Source of the DNA: an uncultured Fidelibacterota bacterium
Lineage (GTDB): Bacteria > Fidelibacterota > Marinisomatia > Marinisomatales > Marinisomataceae
Direction of reading: 5' to 3'
Assembly (NCBI GenBank): GCA_902576865.1
Contig: CACGWZ010000002.1
Span: 24,001-88,000 of the forward strand
Length of the DNA: 64,000 bases
Shown: positions 53,562 through 62,552 of the stretch, one piece after another
How the letters are laid out: each line of letters starts with the position of its first letter
How positions within the stretch are numbered: position 1 is the stretch's first letter
The notes under the pieces: model-generated
Told to the model about the DNA's origin: nothing
What the model saw: only the letters and a program-made list of their open reading frames with translations
The model's database searches: none
Position numbers and translations under genes: made by a program

Positions 53562-54423
53562 AGGCCTATTAACTGTTCTTACTGCATACGTTATTGCGGT
53601 AATTATTGGTTTTATATCTTTACAATTTTCTTCCCATATGTCATCAATGTTGCAAATTCTTATAGCTGACATTGTTGCAACATTTGTTATTTACTCATTT
53701 AGTGTATACTTTAAAAATTCATCTTTTTATGATCCATACTGGTCTGTTATTCCTCCATTCATTGCTTTCTTTTGGTTGGCTAAAAGTAACTATGTGATTA
53801 ATACTCCTTCTTTACTTCTTATGACAGCTGTTCTTTTTTGGTCACTAAGGCTGACTTACAACTGGACGAAAACTTGGGATGGATTACACCACGAAGATTG
53901 GCGATATATTGACATGAGAAACAATCTCGGAAATTCATTTGAGATTATTGGTAATCTTGGTGGTATTCATTTCTTTCCTACTTTCATTGTTTTTTTCTGC
54001 TGCATGCCTATGGCTCAAAATTTTTCACAAAGCTATAATTGGACAATTTTCTTAGGATTTGGATTATGTATAATTGGAGTATTATTAGAAATCATTAGCG
54101 ATAAACAACTTCATGCTTTTCGAAAAATTTATCCTAGTGGAACGGGTATAATTGAAACAGGCTTATGGAACTATTCTAGGCATCCTAACTATTATGGAGA
54201 AATAATGTTTTGGTGGGGAATCTTCGTTTTTGGATATTCATTTTCTGGACTCAATTATCTTTTGTTAGCTCCAATAGCCATGACAGCAATGTTTTGGTAT
54301 GCTAGCATTCCATGGATCGAAATTAAAATTCTAAGAACTAGACCACAGTATAAAGATTATCAAAAAAGAGTTCATATTTTGTTCCCAGAAATCACTATAT
54401 TTAAGCGCTTATTTAAAAGATAA
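53545..54423 (+). CDS. DUF1295 / steroid 5-alpha-reductase-like membrane protein
   Basis: A 292-residue membrane protein with about six to seven helices. The signature is GLWNYSRHPNYYGEIMFWWG and, before it, RLTYNWTKTWDGLHHEDWRY. DUF1295 proteins share a fold with isoprenylcysteine methyltransferases and sterol reductases and are mostly uncharacterised. The start lies within the end of the UPF0104 gene. A 37-codon reading frame follows immediately. Confidence 0.87.
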   Translation: MTIKTKGLLTVLTAYVIAVIIGFISLQFSSHMSSMLQILIADIVATFVIYSFSVYFKNSSFYDPYWSVIPPFIAFFWLAKSNYVINTPSLLLMTAVLFWSLRLTYNWTKTWDGLHHEDWRYIDMRNNLGNSFEIIGNLGGIHFFPTFIVFFCCMPMAQNFSQSYNWTIFLGFGLCIIGVLLEIISDKQLHAFRKIYPSGTGIIETGLWNYSRHPNYYGEIMFWWGIFVFGYSFSGLNYLLLAPIAMTAMFWYASIPWIEIKILRTRPQYKDYQKRVHILFPEITIFKRLFKR

Positions 54424-54424
54424 T

Positions 54425-54538
54425 ATGGATAAAAATACAATAAAATTGCTCGCAATATTTGGTATCATCATTTCTTTGCATATGATTTTTTTCTTGCTTG
54501 TTATGGTGCCAAATAAAACATTTTATTTATTTGGATAA
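54425..54538 (+). CDS. 37-residue single-pass membrane microprotein
   Basis: A short frame directly after the DUF1295 stop (TAATATG): MDKNTIKLLAIFGIIISLHM... with one helix (about residues 8 to 27) and a short outside tail ending YLFG. The close spacing and a natural helix support it; there is no independent ribosome site. Downstream lies a convergent YceI gene ten bases away. Function unknown. Confidence 0.5.
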   Translation: MDKNTIKLLAIFGIIISLHMIFFLLVMVPNKTFYLFG

Positions 54539-54548
54539 CTTCTAAAAA

Positions 54549-55088
54549 TTATTTTTTATTATTTATTGATCCCACTAAATAGACTTTTAAATCTACTTGG
54601 TTTCGAATTTTTATAGTTAATAATGCAGGTCTTTTAATTTTAAAATCGCTAAGCATAATTGAAAAATCTGACGTTACAATAACAGTTTGATTGTCTTCTT
54701 CTAAATTTACAGGTATAGTGAGTTCTTTTATTATTCCATGAAAACTAAGATTTCCAGTTACTTTAAATCCGTTTTCGGTTTTATTTATTTTTGATGAAGT
54801 AAATCTAACAAATGGATAGTAGTACTCTTCAACAACATCTAACATATTTGAATCACGGTTAGCATTTTTACTATCGAAACTAAATACTGGAACAAACAAA
54901 TCAACCTTAGATTGCGTTAAGTCTTGCTTATTTATTTCAAAGGTTCCCTGAATATCTTTTGAGACGCCTGTCCAATTATGAGCGGGATGTTTTCCATCAT
55001 ATGAAATGAAACTTTTACTTAAGTTAAAATCAACGAAAGACTGTGCATAAAGAGATTGGAAAAGCAGTATGAAAATTAATTTCTTCAT
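54549..55088 (-). CDS. YceI-like periplasmic lipid-binding protein
   Basis: A 179-residue exported protein with signal MKKLIFILLFQSLYA. The mature part is a YceI lipocalin-like barrel: SKSFISYDGKHPAHNWTGVS, then FVRFTSSKI and GNLSFHGIIKELTIPVN. Family members bind polyisoprenoid lipids or quinone precursors. It overlaps the upstream histidine-rich membrane gene as ATGA. A b561-type cytochrome is a frequent YceI partner, which fits. Confidence 0.85.
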   Translation of the reverse strand: MKKLIFILLFQSLYAQSFVDFNLSKSFISYDGKHPAHNWTGVSKDIQGTFEINKQDLTQSKVDLFVPVFSFDSKNANRDSNMLDVVEEYYYPFVRFTSSKINKTENGFKVTGNLSFHGIIKELTIPVNLEEDNQTVIVTSDFSIMLSDFKIKRPALLTIKIRNQVDLKVYLVGSINNKK

Positions 55089-55738
55089 TTGAAAAATGTA
55101 ATTCCTAACGCATCTAAGCTCAAAGCAAAAAATGCTACTGTTCCAGCTTTTAAATGAGCATCCATTAATTCATTATACCTTTTACCATTTTCAACGGCTC
55201 TTTTTGCTAAAAAGGGTTGAGCCATCATTGCAGTAAAATGTAAAGCCGCCATCCTTCTGTGAAATTTGATTGAATTCATATTATTATCATATTTTCTAGC
55301 AGGAGGAGCAAAAAATGACATTGAGGCTGTTGACATGTAAGTCATGTATGAAAAATATCCCATAGCTTTGTGCTTATCATAATGTGATTCCCAATAATCG
55401 CTATCATTACCATCATAAAGTTTTTTTCCAACATCATATTGATAAGCTAATCCTGCTAAAGTTATTATACCTAACCACTGATGTGCCTGGAGCATCTTTC
55501 TTCGTAACTGTAATTCCTCAATTCTAGTTTCAGGACCAATATTTAATTTTCTAAATGCCCCCTCTTCTCCCCATATTAAAGATTTCACATAGGGCATATT
55601 TTCTGGTAGCCCAATTTCTCTTGGAGTAAACCTAGCATCATAAGATTCCTTCGTGACAATTGACTGTCCATTTAATATTGAGAAAATAGTAGTAAAAATA
55701 AAAAAACATTTAAAAATATATTTTTTAAGATCATTCAT
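55085..55738 (-). CDS. Histidine-rich membrane protein, possible b561-like
   Basis: A 217-residue protein with a signal-like N-terminus (KYIFKCFFIFTTIFSI...NGQ) and about four helices. Helix regions carry regularly placed histidines (QAHQWLGIITL, DKHKAMGYFSYM, FHRRMAALHFT, DAHLKAG), the pattern expected of a heme-b membrane cytochrome; no family was named with confidence. I use the ATG at 55738. The stop overlaps the YceI start. Heme binding is inferred from histidine spacing. Confidence 0.6.
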   Translation of the reverse strand: MNDLKKYIFKCFFIFTTIFSILNGQSIVTKESYDARFTPREIGLPENMPYVKSLIWGEEGAFRKLNIGPETRIEELQLRRKMLQAHQWLGIITLAGLAYQYDVGKKLYDGNDSDYWESHYDKHKAMGYFSYMTYMSTASMSFFAPPARKYDNNMNSIKFHRRMAALHFTAMMAQPFLAKRAVENGKRYNELMDAHLKAGTVAFFALSLDALGITFFK

Positions 55739-55804
55739 GTATTCAATATAAAAAAAAATTGCTATCAAATTTTAATATTAATTTTTTTTTATTAAGTTTC
55801 GTCC

Positions 55805-56467
55805 ATGACAGATGAAATAAAAAAAACAAAATGTGATTGCAATTGCTTTGAAGAGCAAGCTGCTAACCCATCCAGGAGAGATTTCATAAGAAAAGCATCA
55901 ACATTAACTATTGTTGGTGGAACAGCATTTTTGCTAGAAGCTTGTGGTGGTGGTTCTCCTACATCATCTGATGATGGATATGGTGATGGTGATACTGGTG
56001 GTGGCGGTGATACTGGTGGCGGTGATACTGGTGGCGGTGATACTGGTGGCGGCGGAAATTCTGGCGGTGGCGGAAATTCTGGTGGCGGCGGAGATAATAC
56101 CGGCGGTAACACTGGTTACAACTATGATGAAGCTTCTGGAGTTATTACAATTGATACCTCAATGATTTACCCATCTTTGCAAAATACTGGAGGTGCTATC
56201 GCTCTAAGTGGAAGTGATACTTTTGATAACAACGGAATCATTGTTCTAAGAACAAGCAATACTGGTGTTAGAGCTTTGTCAAGAAATTGTACGCACGCTG
56301 GATTTACAGTAAATATCAATTCTGCAGCTAATAATCTAGTATGTCCAAGTCATAATTCAATTTTTGACTTGAATGGAAATGTACTTTCAGGACCTGCTTC
56401 TGGTGCACTTACTCGTTATAGTGCTTCATTAAGTGGTTCAATCATTACAATTACTCAGGGCTCTTAG
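55805..56467 (+). CDS. Rieske [2Fe-2S] lipoprotein with glycine-repeat linker
   Basis: A 220-residue exported protein. The N-terminus has a twin-arginine signal (PSRRDFIRKASTLTIVGG) ending in a lipobox-like LEAC, so it is probably a Tat lipoprotein. Residues 48 to 103 are glycine-rich repeats (GGDTGGGDTGG). The C-terminal domain holds the cluster ligands in NCTHAGF (Cys, His) and VCPSHNSIFDL (Cys, His). The Rieske fold is like arsenite-oxidase or QcrA small forms. An electron partner is not encoded nearby. A cysteine-rich N-terminal head (CDCNCFEEQ) precedes the signal. Confidence 0.85.
   Translation: MTDEIKKTKCDCNCFEEQAANPSRRDFIRKASTLTIVGGTAFLLEACGGGSPTSSDDGYGDGDTGGGGDTGGGDTGGGDTGGGGNSGGGGNSGGGGDNTGGNTGYNYDEASGVITIDTSMIYPSLQNTGGAIALSGSDTFDNNGIIVLRTSNTGVRALSRNCTHAGFTVNINSAANNLVCPSHNSIFDLNGNVLSGPASGALTRYSASLSGSIITITQGS
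55988..56095 (+). repeat. Glycine-linker tandem repeat, about 15-bp unit
   Basis: At least three near-identical copies of GGTGATACTGGTGGC follow one another, then degenerate copies with AAATTCT. The repeat is in frame and encodes GDTGG/GNSGG. It is G-rich and locally far above the genome's average GC, so slippage and length variation are expected. Confidence 0.85.
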
Positions 56468-57188
56468 TTTCTTCAAGCTCTTTTAGTGCTTTAGTAATCT
56501 TGGTTTCAAGATCTTTAGTTTGTTTTGAAAGAGCTTTATTGTAAGCTGTTTTTGAAAGCTTTTCAGTTTTAGGTGGATCAATTTTTGGCAAAACTTTTAC
56601 TGTAATAGGAAAAGGCTTAATCAATTTCTCGCCTTTTGGCCATGCTTTTTCTGCTCCTATGATTGCAGCTGGTAGGATAGGTACATCTAATCCCATTGAA
56701 AATTTTACTGCACCTTTTCTAAATCTTTGTATTTTTCCAACTTCACCTCTTGATCCTTCCGGAAAGATAATAATGTTATTCCCCAAATCCATAAAAGCTT
56801 TTGAAAGAGTCATGGTGTCATCCAAATCTAAAGATTCAGGATGTGGTTTTCGACTAATAGGAATAAGGTTGATCAGATTTTTAAAAAATCTTCTTCGAAA
56901 ATTATTATCGAACCAATAATCCTTTGCAGCCAAAAAACCAAATTTTTCATAGCCCATTCTTGTTGAATAGGCCAAAATTGCAATATCCATATGACTATTA
57001 TGATTACTAACAAAAATGAACGGTCTATTTTTTGGTATATTTTCTCTACCAATAACTTTTACAGGAGAATAAAATGTTAAAACTGTGTTGGCATACAAAT
57101 CAAAAATAAATGAAAAAATTTGAAATAATATAGATTTAGGTTCAGCAATATGTTTATAGCGAGGATCTTCTAATATTCTATGTTCCAT
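56451..57188 (-). CDS. plsC: 1-acylglycerol-3-phosphate acyltransferase (PlsC)
   Basis: A 245-residue membrane-associated acyltransferase adding the second acyl chain in phosphatidate synthesis. The HX4D motif is in SNHNSHMDIAIL and the FPEGSRG acyl-acceptor motif follows near residue 130. I use the ATG at 57188, five bases after the SDR stop; the longer frame overlaps that gene. Its 3' end overlaps the Rieske gene by 17 bases on the other strand. The C-terminus is charged. Confidence 0.9.
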   Translation of the reverse strand: MEHRILEDPRYKHIAEPKSILFQIFSFIFDLYANTVLTFYSPVKVIGRENIPKNRPFIFVSNHNSHMDIAILAYSTRMGYEKFGFLAAKDYWFDNNFRRRFFKNLINLIPISRKPHPESLDLDDTMTLSKAFMDLGNNIIIFPEGSRGEVGKIQRFRKGAVKFSMGLDVPILPAAIIGAEKAWPKGEKLIKPFPITVKVLPKIDPPKTEKLSKTAYNKALSKQTKDLETKITKALKELEETKSPE

Positions 57189-57193
57189 AAAAA

Positions 57194-57991
57194 TTATGCT
57201 ACAATTCTTCTTGCGAGGAAAAAATACAATCGAGGTGCTAGTTTTCTTATGTAAACAGCCAACCATGCAATATCATTCCACTTTGCGATAACAGCTTCCC
57301 TTTTTTTGCTTTTAATGGCAGATAGAATTCTTCTAGCTGCTTGTGTTGATGTAAGACCTTTATTATGTCCTCTGTCGTTTCTTCCATAAGGTTCACCGTT
57401 GGCAGTTAATGCATTTTTACCTACATCAGTTGCTACTCTTCCAGGAGCAATCAATGTAACATGAACATTATGCTCAATAATTTCAGATCTTACACTATCA
57501 AAAAATCCATGTAGAGCAAATTTAGCTGATGAATAAAATGATCTACTTCTTGATCCAACCAACCCTGCAACACTTGTATTGGTTACAATTTGACCAGATT
57601 TTTTATCTATCAGATGAGGTAAAATTGATTTTGTAAATTGAACAACTGAAAAGAAGTCTAAATCCATGATTTTATCTAAAACCGATAAGTCACTTTCCTC
57701 AAAATATCCAAATTGACTAACACCAGCATTATTAAACAAAATATCAATCGGACCTTCTTTTTTAATTAGCATTTTTACAAAAGTGTCGATGTCATTTAAA
57801 TTAGTTAAATCAAATGGATAAATAGAGTAAGAATCTTTATTAAAGCTCTTAAATGAATGTTGCATTTTTGATTCACTTCTAGCTATTAATATTACTTTAG
57901 CGCCTTGTAACAAAAACTCTTTTGCTGTTGCTTCTCCAATCCCTGAAGAAGCTCCAGTTACTATGACTGTTTTTCCTTTAAAATAAGACAT
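57194..57991 (-). CDS. Short-chain dehydrogenase, DHRS7-like
   Basis: A 265-residue SDR: TVIVTGASSGIGEATAKEF near the start, FNNAGVSQFG, catalytic Ser in VTNTSVAGLVG and YSSAKFALHGF (Tyr, Lys). The C-terminal KLAPRLYFFLARRIVA is hydrophobic, suggesting membrane association and a lipid-like substrate. It is upstream of plsC in the same unit, so a lipid role is plausible. Confidence 0.87.
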   Translation of the reverse strand: MSYFKGKTVIVTGASSGIGEATAKEFLLQGAKVILIARSESKMQHSFKSFNKDSYSIYPFDLTNLNDIDTFVKMLIKKEGPIDILFNNAGVSQFGYFEESDLSVLDKIMDLDFFSVVQFTKSILPHLIDKKSGQIVTNTSVAGLVGSRSRSFYSSAKFALHGFFDSVRSEIIEHNVHVTLIAPGRVATDVGKNALTANGEPYGRNDRGHNKGLTSTQAARRILSAIKSKKREAVIAKWNDIAWLAVYIRKLAPRLYFFLARRIVA

Positions 57992-58010
57992 TCAAGGAAT
58001 ATAATATATT

Positions 58011-61000
58011 TTATCCTTTTACATTCATATTAAATAGTTTCCTCGTCAAAGAAACCATTACAAAAGATGCTAAAATTAATGATAATCCCAGAAACAATAA
58101 TTCATTTGAATATGATGATGCTACGCCAAAATCAGTAGCAGCAAATCTATCATAAAATCGCATAAATAATGTATAAAATGGGATCATAGCATAGTTATTC
58201 TTAATAATAAATTTAAAAATTGTAAAAATTAAGGCACCATAAAGTAGTGCAATCATTATAGAGCTTGCTATATCATATTGAAACCCTATGTCGCTTGTAA
58301 ATACTGCAACAACCAATATATAAGCAATCAAATTTCCTTTGATATCATTGCTCCACCCTTTTGTAATGTCATACAATACTGCTGCAAGAAAAATATTAAA
58401 AGCAATAGGTCCAAAAAACGTATATGCATTCAATGTATCATAAATGGGGTAATATGAAGTAAGATTAAAACTTGCAAAATTAGGATTCAAATTTAGTTGA
58501 AAAGAACCAGCTAACACCAATGAAGCAATCATGGTTAATGCTACAATTATCCCTCCAAGAATTGCATCTTTTATTTTGATATTATTTATTGATGGTTGTA
58601 CAAGTTTATTCAGTGTTCCAAACAATAATATATTAATTAGTCCAAGAGCAATCAGTGCTCCACCTATTGATGATATGTAGTATGTAGTCATCAAATTTTC
58701 AATAGGTTGATTTGTTGGCAAAGTATTAAGGAATGATGAATCATTAAAGACACTAAGAATTCCAAAAATAGCAAATGAACCAAAAATTAAACCTTTTCTA
58801 ACATTAATTTTTCGATCCATTAATAACTTAAATGACCTCATTAATAACAACCCTATAACAAAAATTGCGCCAGGAACGGTAAATAGAGTGCCTATAATAC
58901 CTGATAAACCTTCACGATCTCTTTTCATTCTTGCCCAATCTTCCGGAACAAAAACAAATTTCGTGAATCCTGATATCTGATCACCTGATATTGAGATAAT
59001 ATTTTGAAGTTTTGCGCCCTCATAGTCTAACTCATTATTATCTGTAAAAGTAAATGTCCAATCTAACCTATTTGGCTTTTGCGATTCTTGAGCACTGGTA
59101 AGAGTGACAGCAGATATATTCATACCTAAATATTCAGATAACGCATTTTCAGCTAGTACTTGCGCTTCTTCTCTGCTTAGCTGCTTACCTGCTTCATCTT
59201 CTGGAAACCTATTATTAAATCTCAAAATATTTCCATCAAAATCCATAGATACCATCACCTCTCTTGCGCGTGTCTCTACTGGTCCATCAAATTTTGCAAA
59301 CCTCACTTTCCACCTAGGTCCTAAAACGTAAGTTCCAAGTAAAGATAAATACGTCTCTTCCCCAAGCTGCTCCCAAATAAATGAGGATGCAGGATATGAG
59401 CTATCATCGAATGCATAGGCATTATATCCATCAGGTAACGTAATATTATTATCAGATAAAAATTGATTTGCTATTGAAATTGCCTCTTCTTTGTCAATTG
59501 ATGGTGAATTAACAGGAACCTCTACATTAGACAATTTAAAAGTACTAAAAATTCCAATAACAAATATTAGAGCTATTCCTATAATTTTTGGGTTTAAAAC
59601 ATTAGAAGCTGATGAAACAGTACTAACAACTTCTGGTTCTTCAGCAGTTTTTTTCTCTGGTGGAGTAGGTACAAAACCTTCATTCAATGATGAAGAATCT
59701 ACATCAGACCATTTCTGATGTTTTATTCTAAAATATAAAATAACAAGCAAAGGAATTAATCCTCCAACAACTGTCATAAACTTATCAAAAATATATCCTG
59801 AAGAATACCAAATTGGTAAAGAAAATAATACAACATCATATACATAATGAGTAATAGCTCCAAAAACAACTCCTAGTCGTAAATAAATCATACCATAAAC
59901 CACAATTGATGGTAGAAATAATTCAACAACCCTCGCATATGATGGTTGTGCGGGATAATTAGCATGTCCAGCACCAAAAATTAATGCCTGTACTACCATA
60001 GCTACCACTAATCCAGTAAAACGCATATTGTATCGTTGACCAATTAAAACCCCTGCAGCAATTGGAACTGCTCTAAATAACATTTCTTCCCAAAAACCAG
60101 CTTGTAAGGATATAGCTAAACCTGTATACCACGGAAAAATAGATGCTAGATAATTTGGATCGAATGATGATGAAGCTGGAGACCAGAATCCAAAATTTCT
60201 TTCCATGAGTAAATAAAATGCTACTACAAGAGCTAGTTTAATTGGAACAATCAGGTAAGCAAAAATAGTATCATTTAATACGCGTTTTGAGTTTGCAACA
60301 TTAGAACTCCATGTCTTCCAAATTTGAATGTGTTTAGGAAATGCTCTTCTTGTTAATGACTCTGCTGTAATAAATGACGCAGCCAAGATGAAGAACATAA
60401 GAATTCCATTGGCTATCATGCCCAATAATTGTTCAGTTAAAAATTGAGATTTTGAGGACGCTGTATCATAGGCCATCCAAAACGTAGGATAGAAATTAAG
60501 ATTTAAAAGAATATTTGAAAAAAGAGCAACAAAAGCAGCAGCTAATACTGACTTTTTCCATCTTAACCAGCCATTTCTGTAGAAAATTATTAGCGAAGTC
60601 ACACCAATACCTAATAAATAAATTCCTAAGAATGCAAAATTGGCAAAAATAGCAATTGTATCGTTATCAGATCTTATATTAGCAAATTCTCTTTGAAATG
60701 ATTCAGGAACAAATGCAAAAGGGCTTACAGAATTTATGATTGAGCCTGAGACTGTTGCTCGTAATCTATATTTTGCTTCTCCAATATCTTGTAGATTGTG
60801 CTCAAAAAGAAAAGAGTGATCTACTCTTCCATTTGGCATTTCTTTGAATGAAGATTCAATAAGATTATAATCACTGAAATTTCCAGACCATTGATTATTA
60901 ATGTTTTGTTCAACTAACACTAAGGCATCTTCTTCATCAAGACTATCAGAATCATAATCTTCAGGAATTTTAATTCTATATCCGTTTGGACTTCCATCAG

Positions 61001-61355
61001 GCTTAAATTGAAACATCGCTTCAATAATCTCACCTTCTTTATAAGAACGAACCATCCAATTATATGGTGAATAAACATTATTATCGATTATCTCTTGGAA
61101 TTTCTCTTTACCACCTTGTTTTAACTCAACAAAATTTCGTAGAGAATCATCAAAACTATATATGGATGCTTGCTCAAATGAATCATCTAATATTGCAAAT
61201 TGCTTTGAAGCATCTGATGCAGCTTTAACTGCCTGTTGACGATCCATAGATACATTAACGCTTAATGTACCAAAAAAATCATTCCAAACGCTTCCAAGAT
61301 AAATCGTGGATAGAACTGCTAAAACAAGTGTTGTTATAAGACCTTTATTAATCAT
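58011..61355 (-). CDS. Giant CPBP-family intramembrane protease with extracytoplasmic domains
   Basis: A 1114-residue membrane protein. After one N-terminal helix there is a soluble domain (about residues 35 to 230), then helices containing the CPBP/ABI site: EEMLFR near residue 423, FGAGH near 463 and HYVYD near 500. A second soluble domain (about 610 to 800) resembles the first in plan, with IDKEEAISIANQFL echoing DRQQAVKAASDASKQF, and six or more further helices follow. CPBP enzymes cleave membrane proteins or prenyl peptides. Such length is unusual; most are 200 to 350. Promoter at 61383-61411. Confidence 0.82.
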   Translation of the reverse strand: MINKGLITTLVLAVLSTIYLGSVWNDFFGTLSVNVSMDRQQAVKAASDASKQFAILDDSFEQASIYSFDDSLRNFVELKQGGKEKFQEIIDNNVYSPYNWMVRSYKEGEIIEAMFQFKPDGSPNGYRIKIPEDYDSDSLDEEDALVLVEQNINNQWSGNFSDYNLIESSFKEMPNGRVDHSFLFEHNLQDIGEAKYRLRATVSGSIINSVSPFAFVPESFQREFANIRSDNDTIAIFANFAFLGIYLLGIGVTSLIIFYRNGWLRWKKSVLAAAFVALFSNILLNLNFYPTFWMAYDTASSKSQFLTEQLLGMIANGILMFFILAASFITAESLTRRAFPKHIQIWKTWSSNVANSKRVLNDTIFAYLIVPIKLALVVAFYLLMERNFGFWSPASSSFDPNYLASIFPWYTGLAISLQAGFWEEMLFRAVPIAAGVLIGQRYNMRFTGLVVAMVVQALIFGAGHANYPAQPSYARVVELFLPSIVVYGMIYLRLGVVFGAITHYVYDVVLFSLPIWYSSGYIFDKFMTVVGGLIPLLVILYFRIKHQKWSDVDSSSLNEGFVPTPPEKKTAEEPEVVSTVSSASNVLNPKIIGIALIFVIGIFSTFKLSNVEVPVNSPSIDKEEAISIANQFLSDNNITLPDGYNAYAFDDSSYPASSFIWEQLGEETYLSLLGTYVLGPRWKVRFAKFDGPVETRAREVMVSMDFDGNILRFNNRFPEDEAGKQLSREEAQVLAENALSEYLGMNISAVTLTSAQESQKPNRLDWTFTFTDNNELDYEGAKLQNIISISGDQISGFTKFVFVPEDWARMKRDREGLSGIIGTLFTVPGAIFVIGLLLMRSFKLLMDRKINVRKGLIFGSFAIFGILSVFNDSSFLNTLPTNQPIENLMTTYYISSIGGALIALGLINILLFGTLNKLVQPSINNIKIKDAILGGIIVALTMIASLVLAGSFQLNLNPNFASFNLTSYYPIYDTLNAYTFFGPIAFNIFLAAVLYDITKGWSNDIKGNLIAYILVVAVFTSDIGFQYDIASSIMIALLYGALIFTIFKFIIKNNYAMIPFYTLFMRFYDRFAATDFGVASSYSNELLFLGLSLILASFVMVSLTRKLFNMNVKG

Positions 61356-61380
61356 TGTTTCTCCATAAAATTGTTAAGGT

Positions 61381-61396
61381 GTAAAGTACACTTTAC
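61381..61396. promoter_or_regulatory. Inverted repeat operator at the CPBP promoter
   Basis: GTAAAGT and ACTTTAC are exact reverse complements separated by AC. The repeat covers the -10 element and part of the spacer of the promoter below, a standard repressor position. The bound regulator is unknown. Confidence 0.6.
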
Positions 61397-61411
61397 TTAT
61401 CTAAATGTCAA
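61383..61411 (-). promoter_or_regulatory. Sigma70-like promoter of the CPBP gene
   Basis: On the minus strand a perfect TTGACA (61411-61406) is followed by a 17-base spacer and TACTTT (61388-61383), which keeps the key T, A and final T of -10. The mRNA leader would be about 20 bases, with GGAG just before the ATG at 61355. Confidence 0.65.
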
Positions 61412-61486
61412 TGTTCTACCTTAAAAAACTAATAGAGCAAAAAATTAAAAAAAATGGTAAAATTGATGACTAAAAAAGGAAATCTT

Positions 61487-62323
61487 ATGAAAAAAAAATT
61501 AGAAGGAAAAGTAGCACTAATTACCGGCTCTGGAAGAGGAATTGGAAGAGAGTTGGCTTTAATGTTGGCAAAAGATGGTGCTCACATTGTCGTAAATGAT
61601 TTAGATTCAGATCCTGCCAATCAAACTGTATCTGATATTACTGATATGGGAGGAAAAGCAGTTGCTTGTAATGGAAGCGTTACTGATGATGACTTTGCAG
61701 AGCGATTTATTAATACTGCTTTAGATTCATTTGGTGGAATAGACATCATTGTTAATAATGCTGGATACACCTGGGACAATGTCATTCAAAAAATGGATGA
61801 TAAACAATGGGATGCAATTTTAGAATGTCACCTTACAGCTCCTTTTAAAATTCTTAGAGCTGCACAACCTCACATTAAAAAATTGTTTTTAAAAGAAAAA
61901 GAAAATGGAATTACCAATTTTAGAAAAGTAGTAAATATCTCTTCTACATCTGGAATGTTTGGAAATGCTGGACAAATAAATTATGCTACAGCAAAAGCTG
62001 GAGTTGTAGGAATGGCAAAAACTATGGCAAAAGAATGGGGACGATACAATGTAAACGTCAACGCTGTAGGATTTGGACTCATTAAAACTCGCTTAACGGA
62101 CTCAGATGCTGAAAAAGAAGAATCGCTCATTGACATTGAAGGAAACAAGATTAAAGTTGGTGTGAATTCTGCTGTATTTCAATCTGCTAAGACAATGATT
62201 CCATTAGGCAGACCAGGAACTCCTGAAGAAGCTGCTGGAGCAATATATATGTTCTGTATTCCAGAATCCAACTATGTCACTGGACAGATATTAATGTGTC
62301 ATGGTGGTGGATTTGGATATTAA
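61487..62323 (+). CDS. Short-chain dehydrogenase, FabG-like
   Basis: A 278-residue SDR with TGSGRGIGRELALML near the start, VNNAGYTW, catalytic Ser in NISSTSGMFG and YATAKAGVVG (Tyr, Lys). Between the core and the end is an insertion with KVGVNSAVF. It looks like the MaoC/HSD17B4-type SDRs acting on 3-hydroxyacyl-CoA. AAGGAAA precedes the ATG at 61487, preferred over 61454. It is divergent from the CPBP gene and overlaps the TIGR03643 gene by 23 bases. Confidence 0.87.
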   Translation: MKKKLEGKVALITGSGRGIGRELALMLAKDGAHIVVNDLDSDPANQTVSDITDMGGKAVACNGSVTDDDFAERFINTALDSFGGIDIIVNNAGYTWDNVIQKMDDKQWDAILECHLTAPFKILRAAQPHIKKLFLKEKENGITNFRKVVNISSTSGMFGNAGQINYATAKAGVVGMAKTMAKEWGRYNVNVNAVGFGLIKTRLTDSDAEKEESLIDIEGNKIKVGVNSAVFQSAKTMIPLGRPGTPEEAAGAIYMFCIPESNYVTGQILMCHGGGFGY

Positions 62324-62549
62324 GCCTCAAGATGTAGACAGAATTATTGAAATGGCATGGGAAGATCGTACTCCCTTTGATGCAATTGAACTCCAATTTG
62401 GATTGAAAGAAAATGGTGTTCGAAAAATTATGAGAGCGCATTTAAAAAGAAGCTCTTTTGAACTTTGGAGAAAAAGAGTCAAAGGAAGAAAAACAAAACA
62501 TAGCTTAACTTCCTGTTCGACAAGATTTAAATCAGCAAACCAAAAGTAA
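62301..62549 (+). CDS. TIGR03643-family small protein
   Basis: An 82-residue basic protein. DVDRIIEMAWEDRTPFDAIE, then FGLKENGVRKIMRAHLK and FELWRKRVKGRKTKH match TIGR03643/DUF2805. It is a helix-turn-helix-like family of unknown role, common in marine bacteria. Start lies within the end of the SDR gene. The next gene follows after three bases, so three proteins are co-expressed. Confidence 0.88.
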   Translation: MVVDLDIKPQDVDRIIEMAWEDRTPFDAIELQFGLKENGVRKIMRAHLKRSSFELWRKRVKGRKTKHSLTSCSTRFKSANQK

Positions 62550-62552
62550 AAA

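Noticed and set aside
55792-56112. Proline-rich open frame on the minus strand
   Set aside because: Antisense of the glycine repeats in the Rieske gene; no other support.
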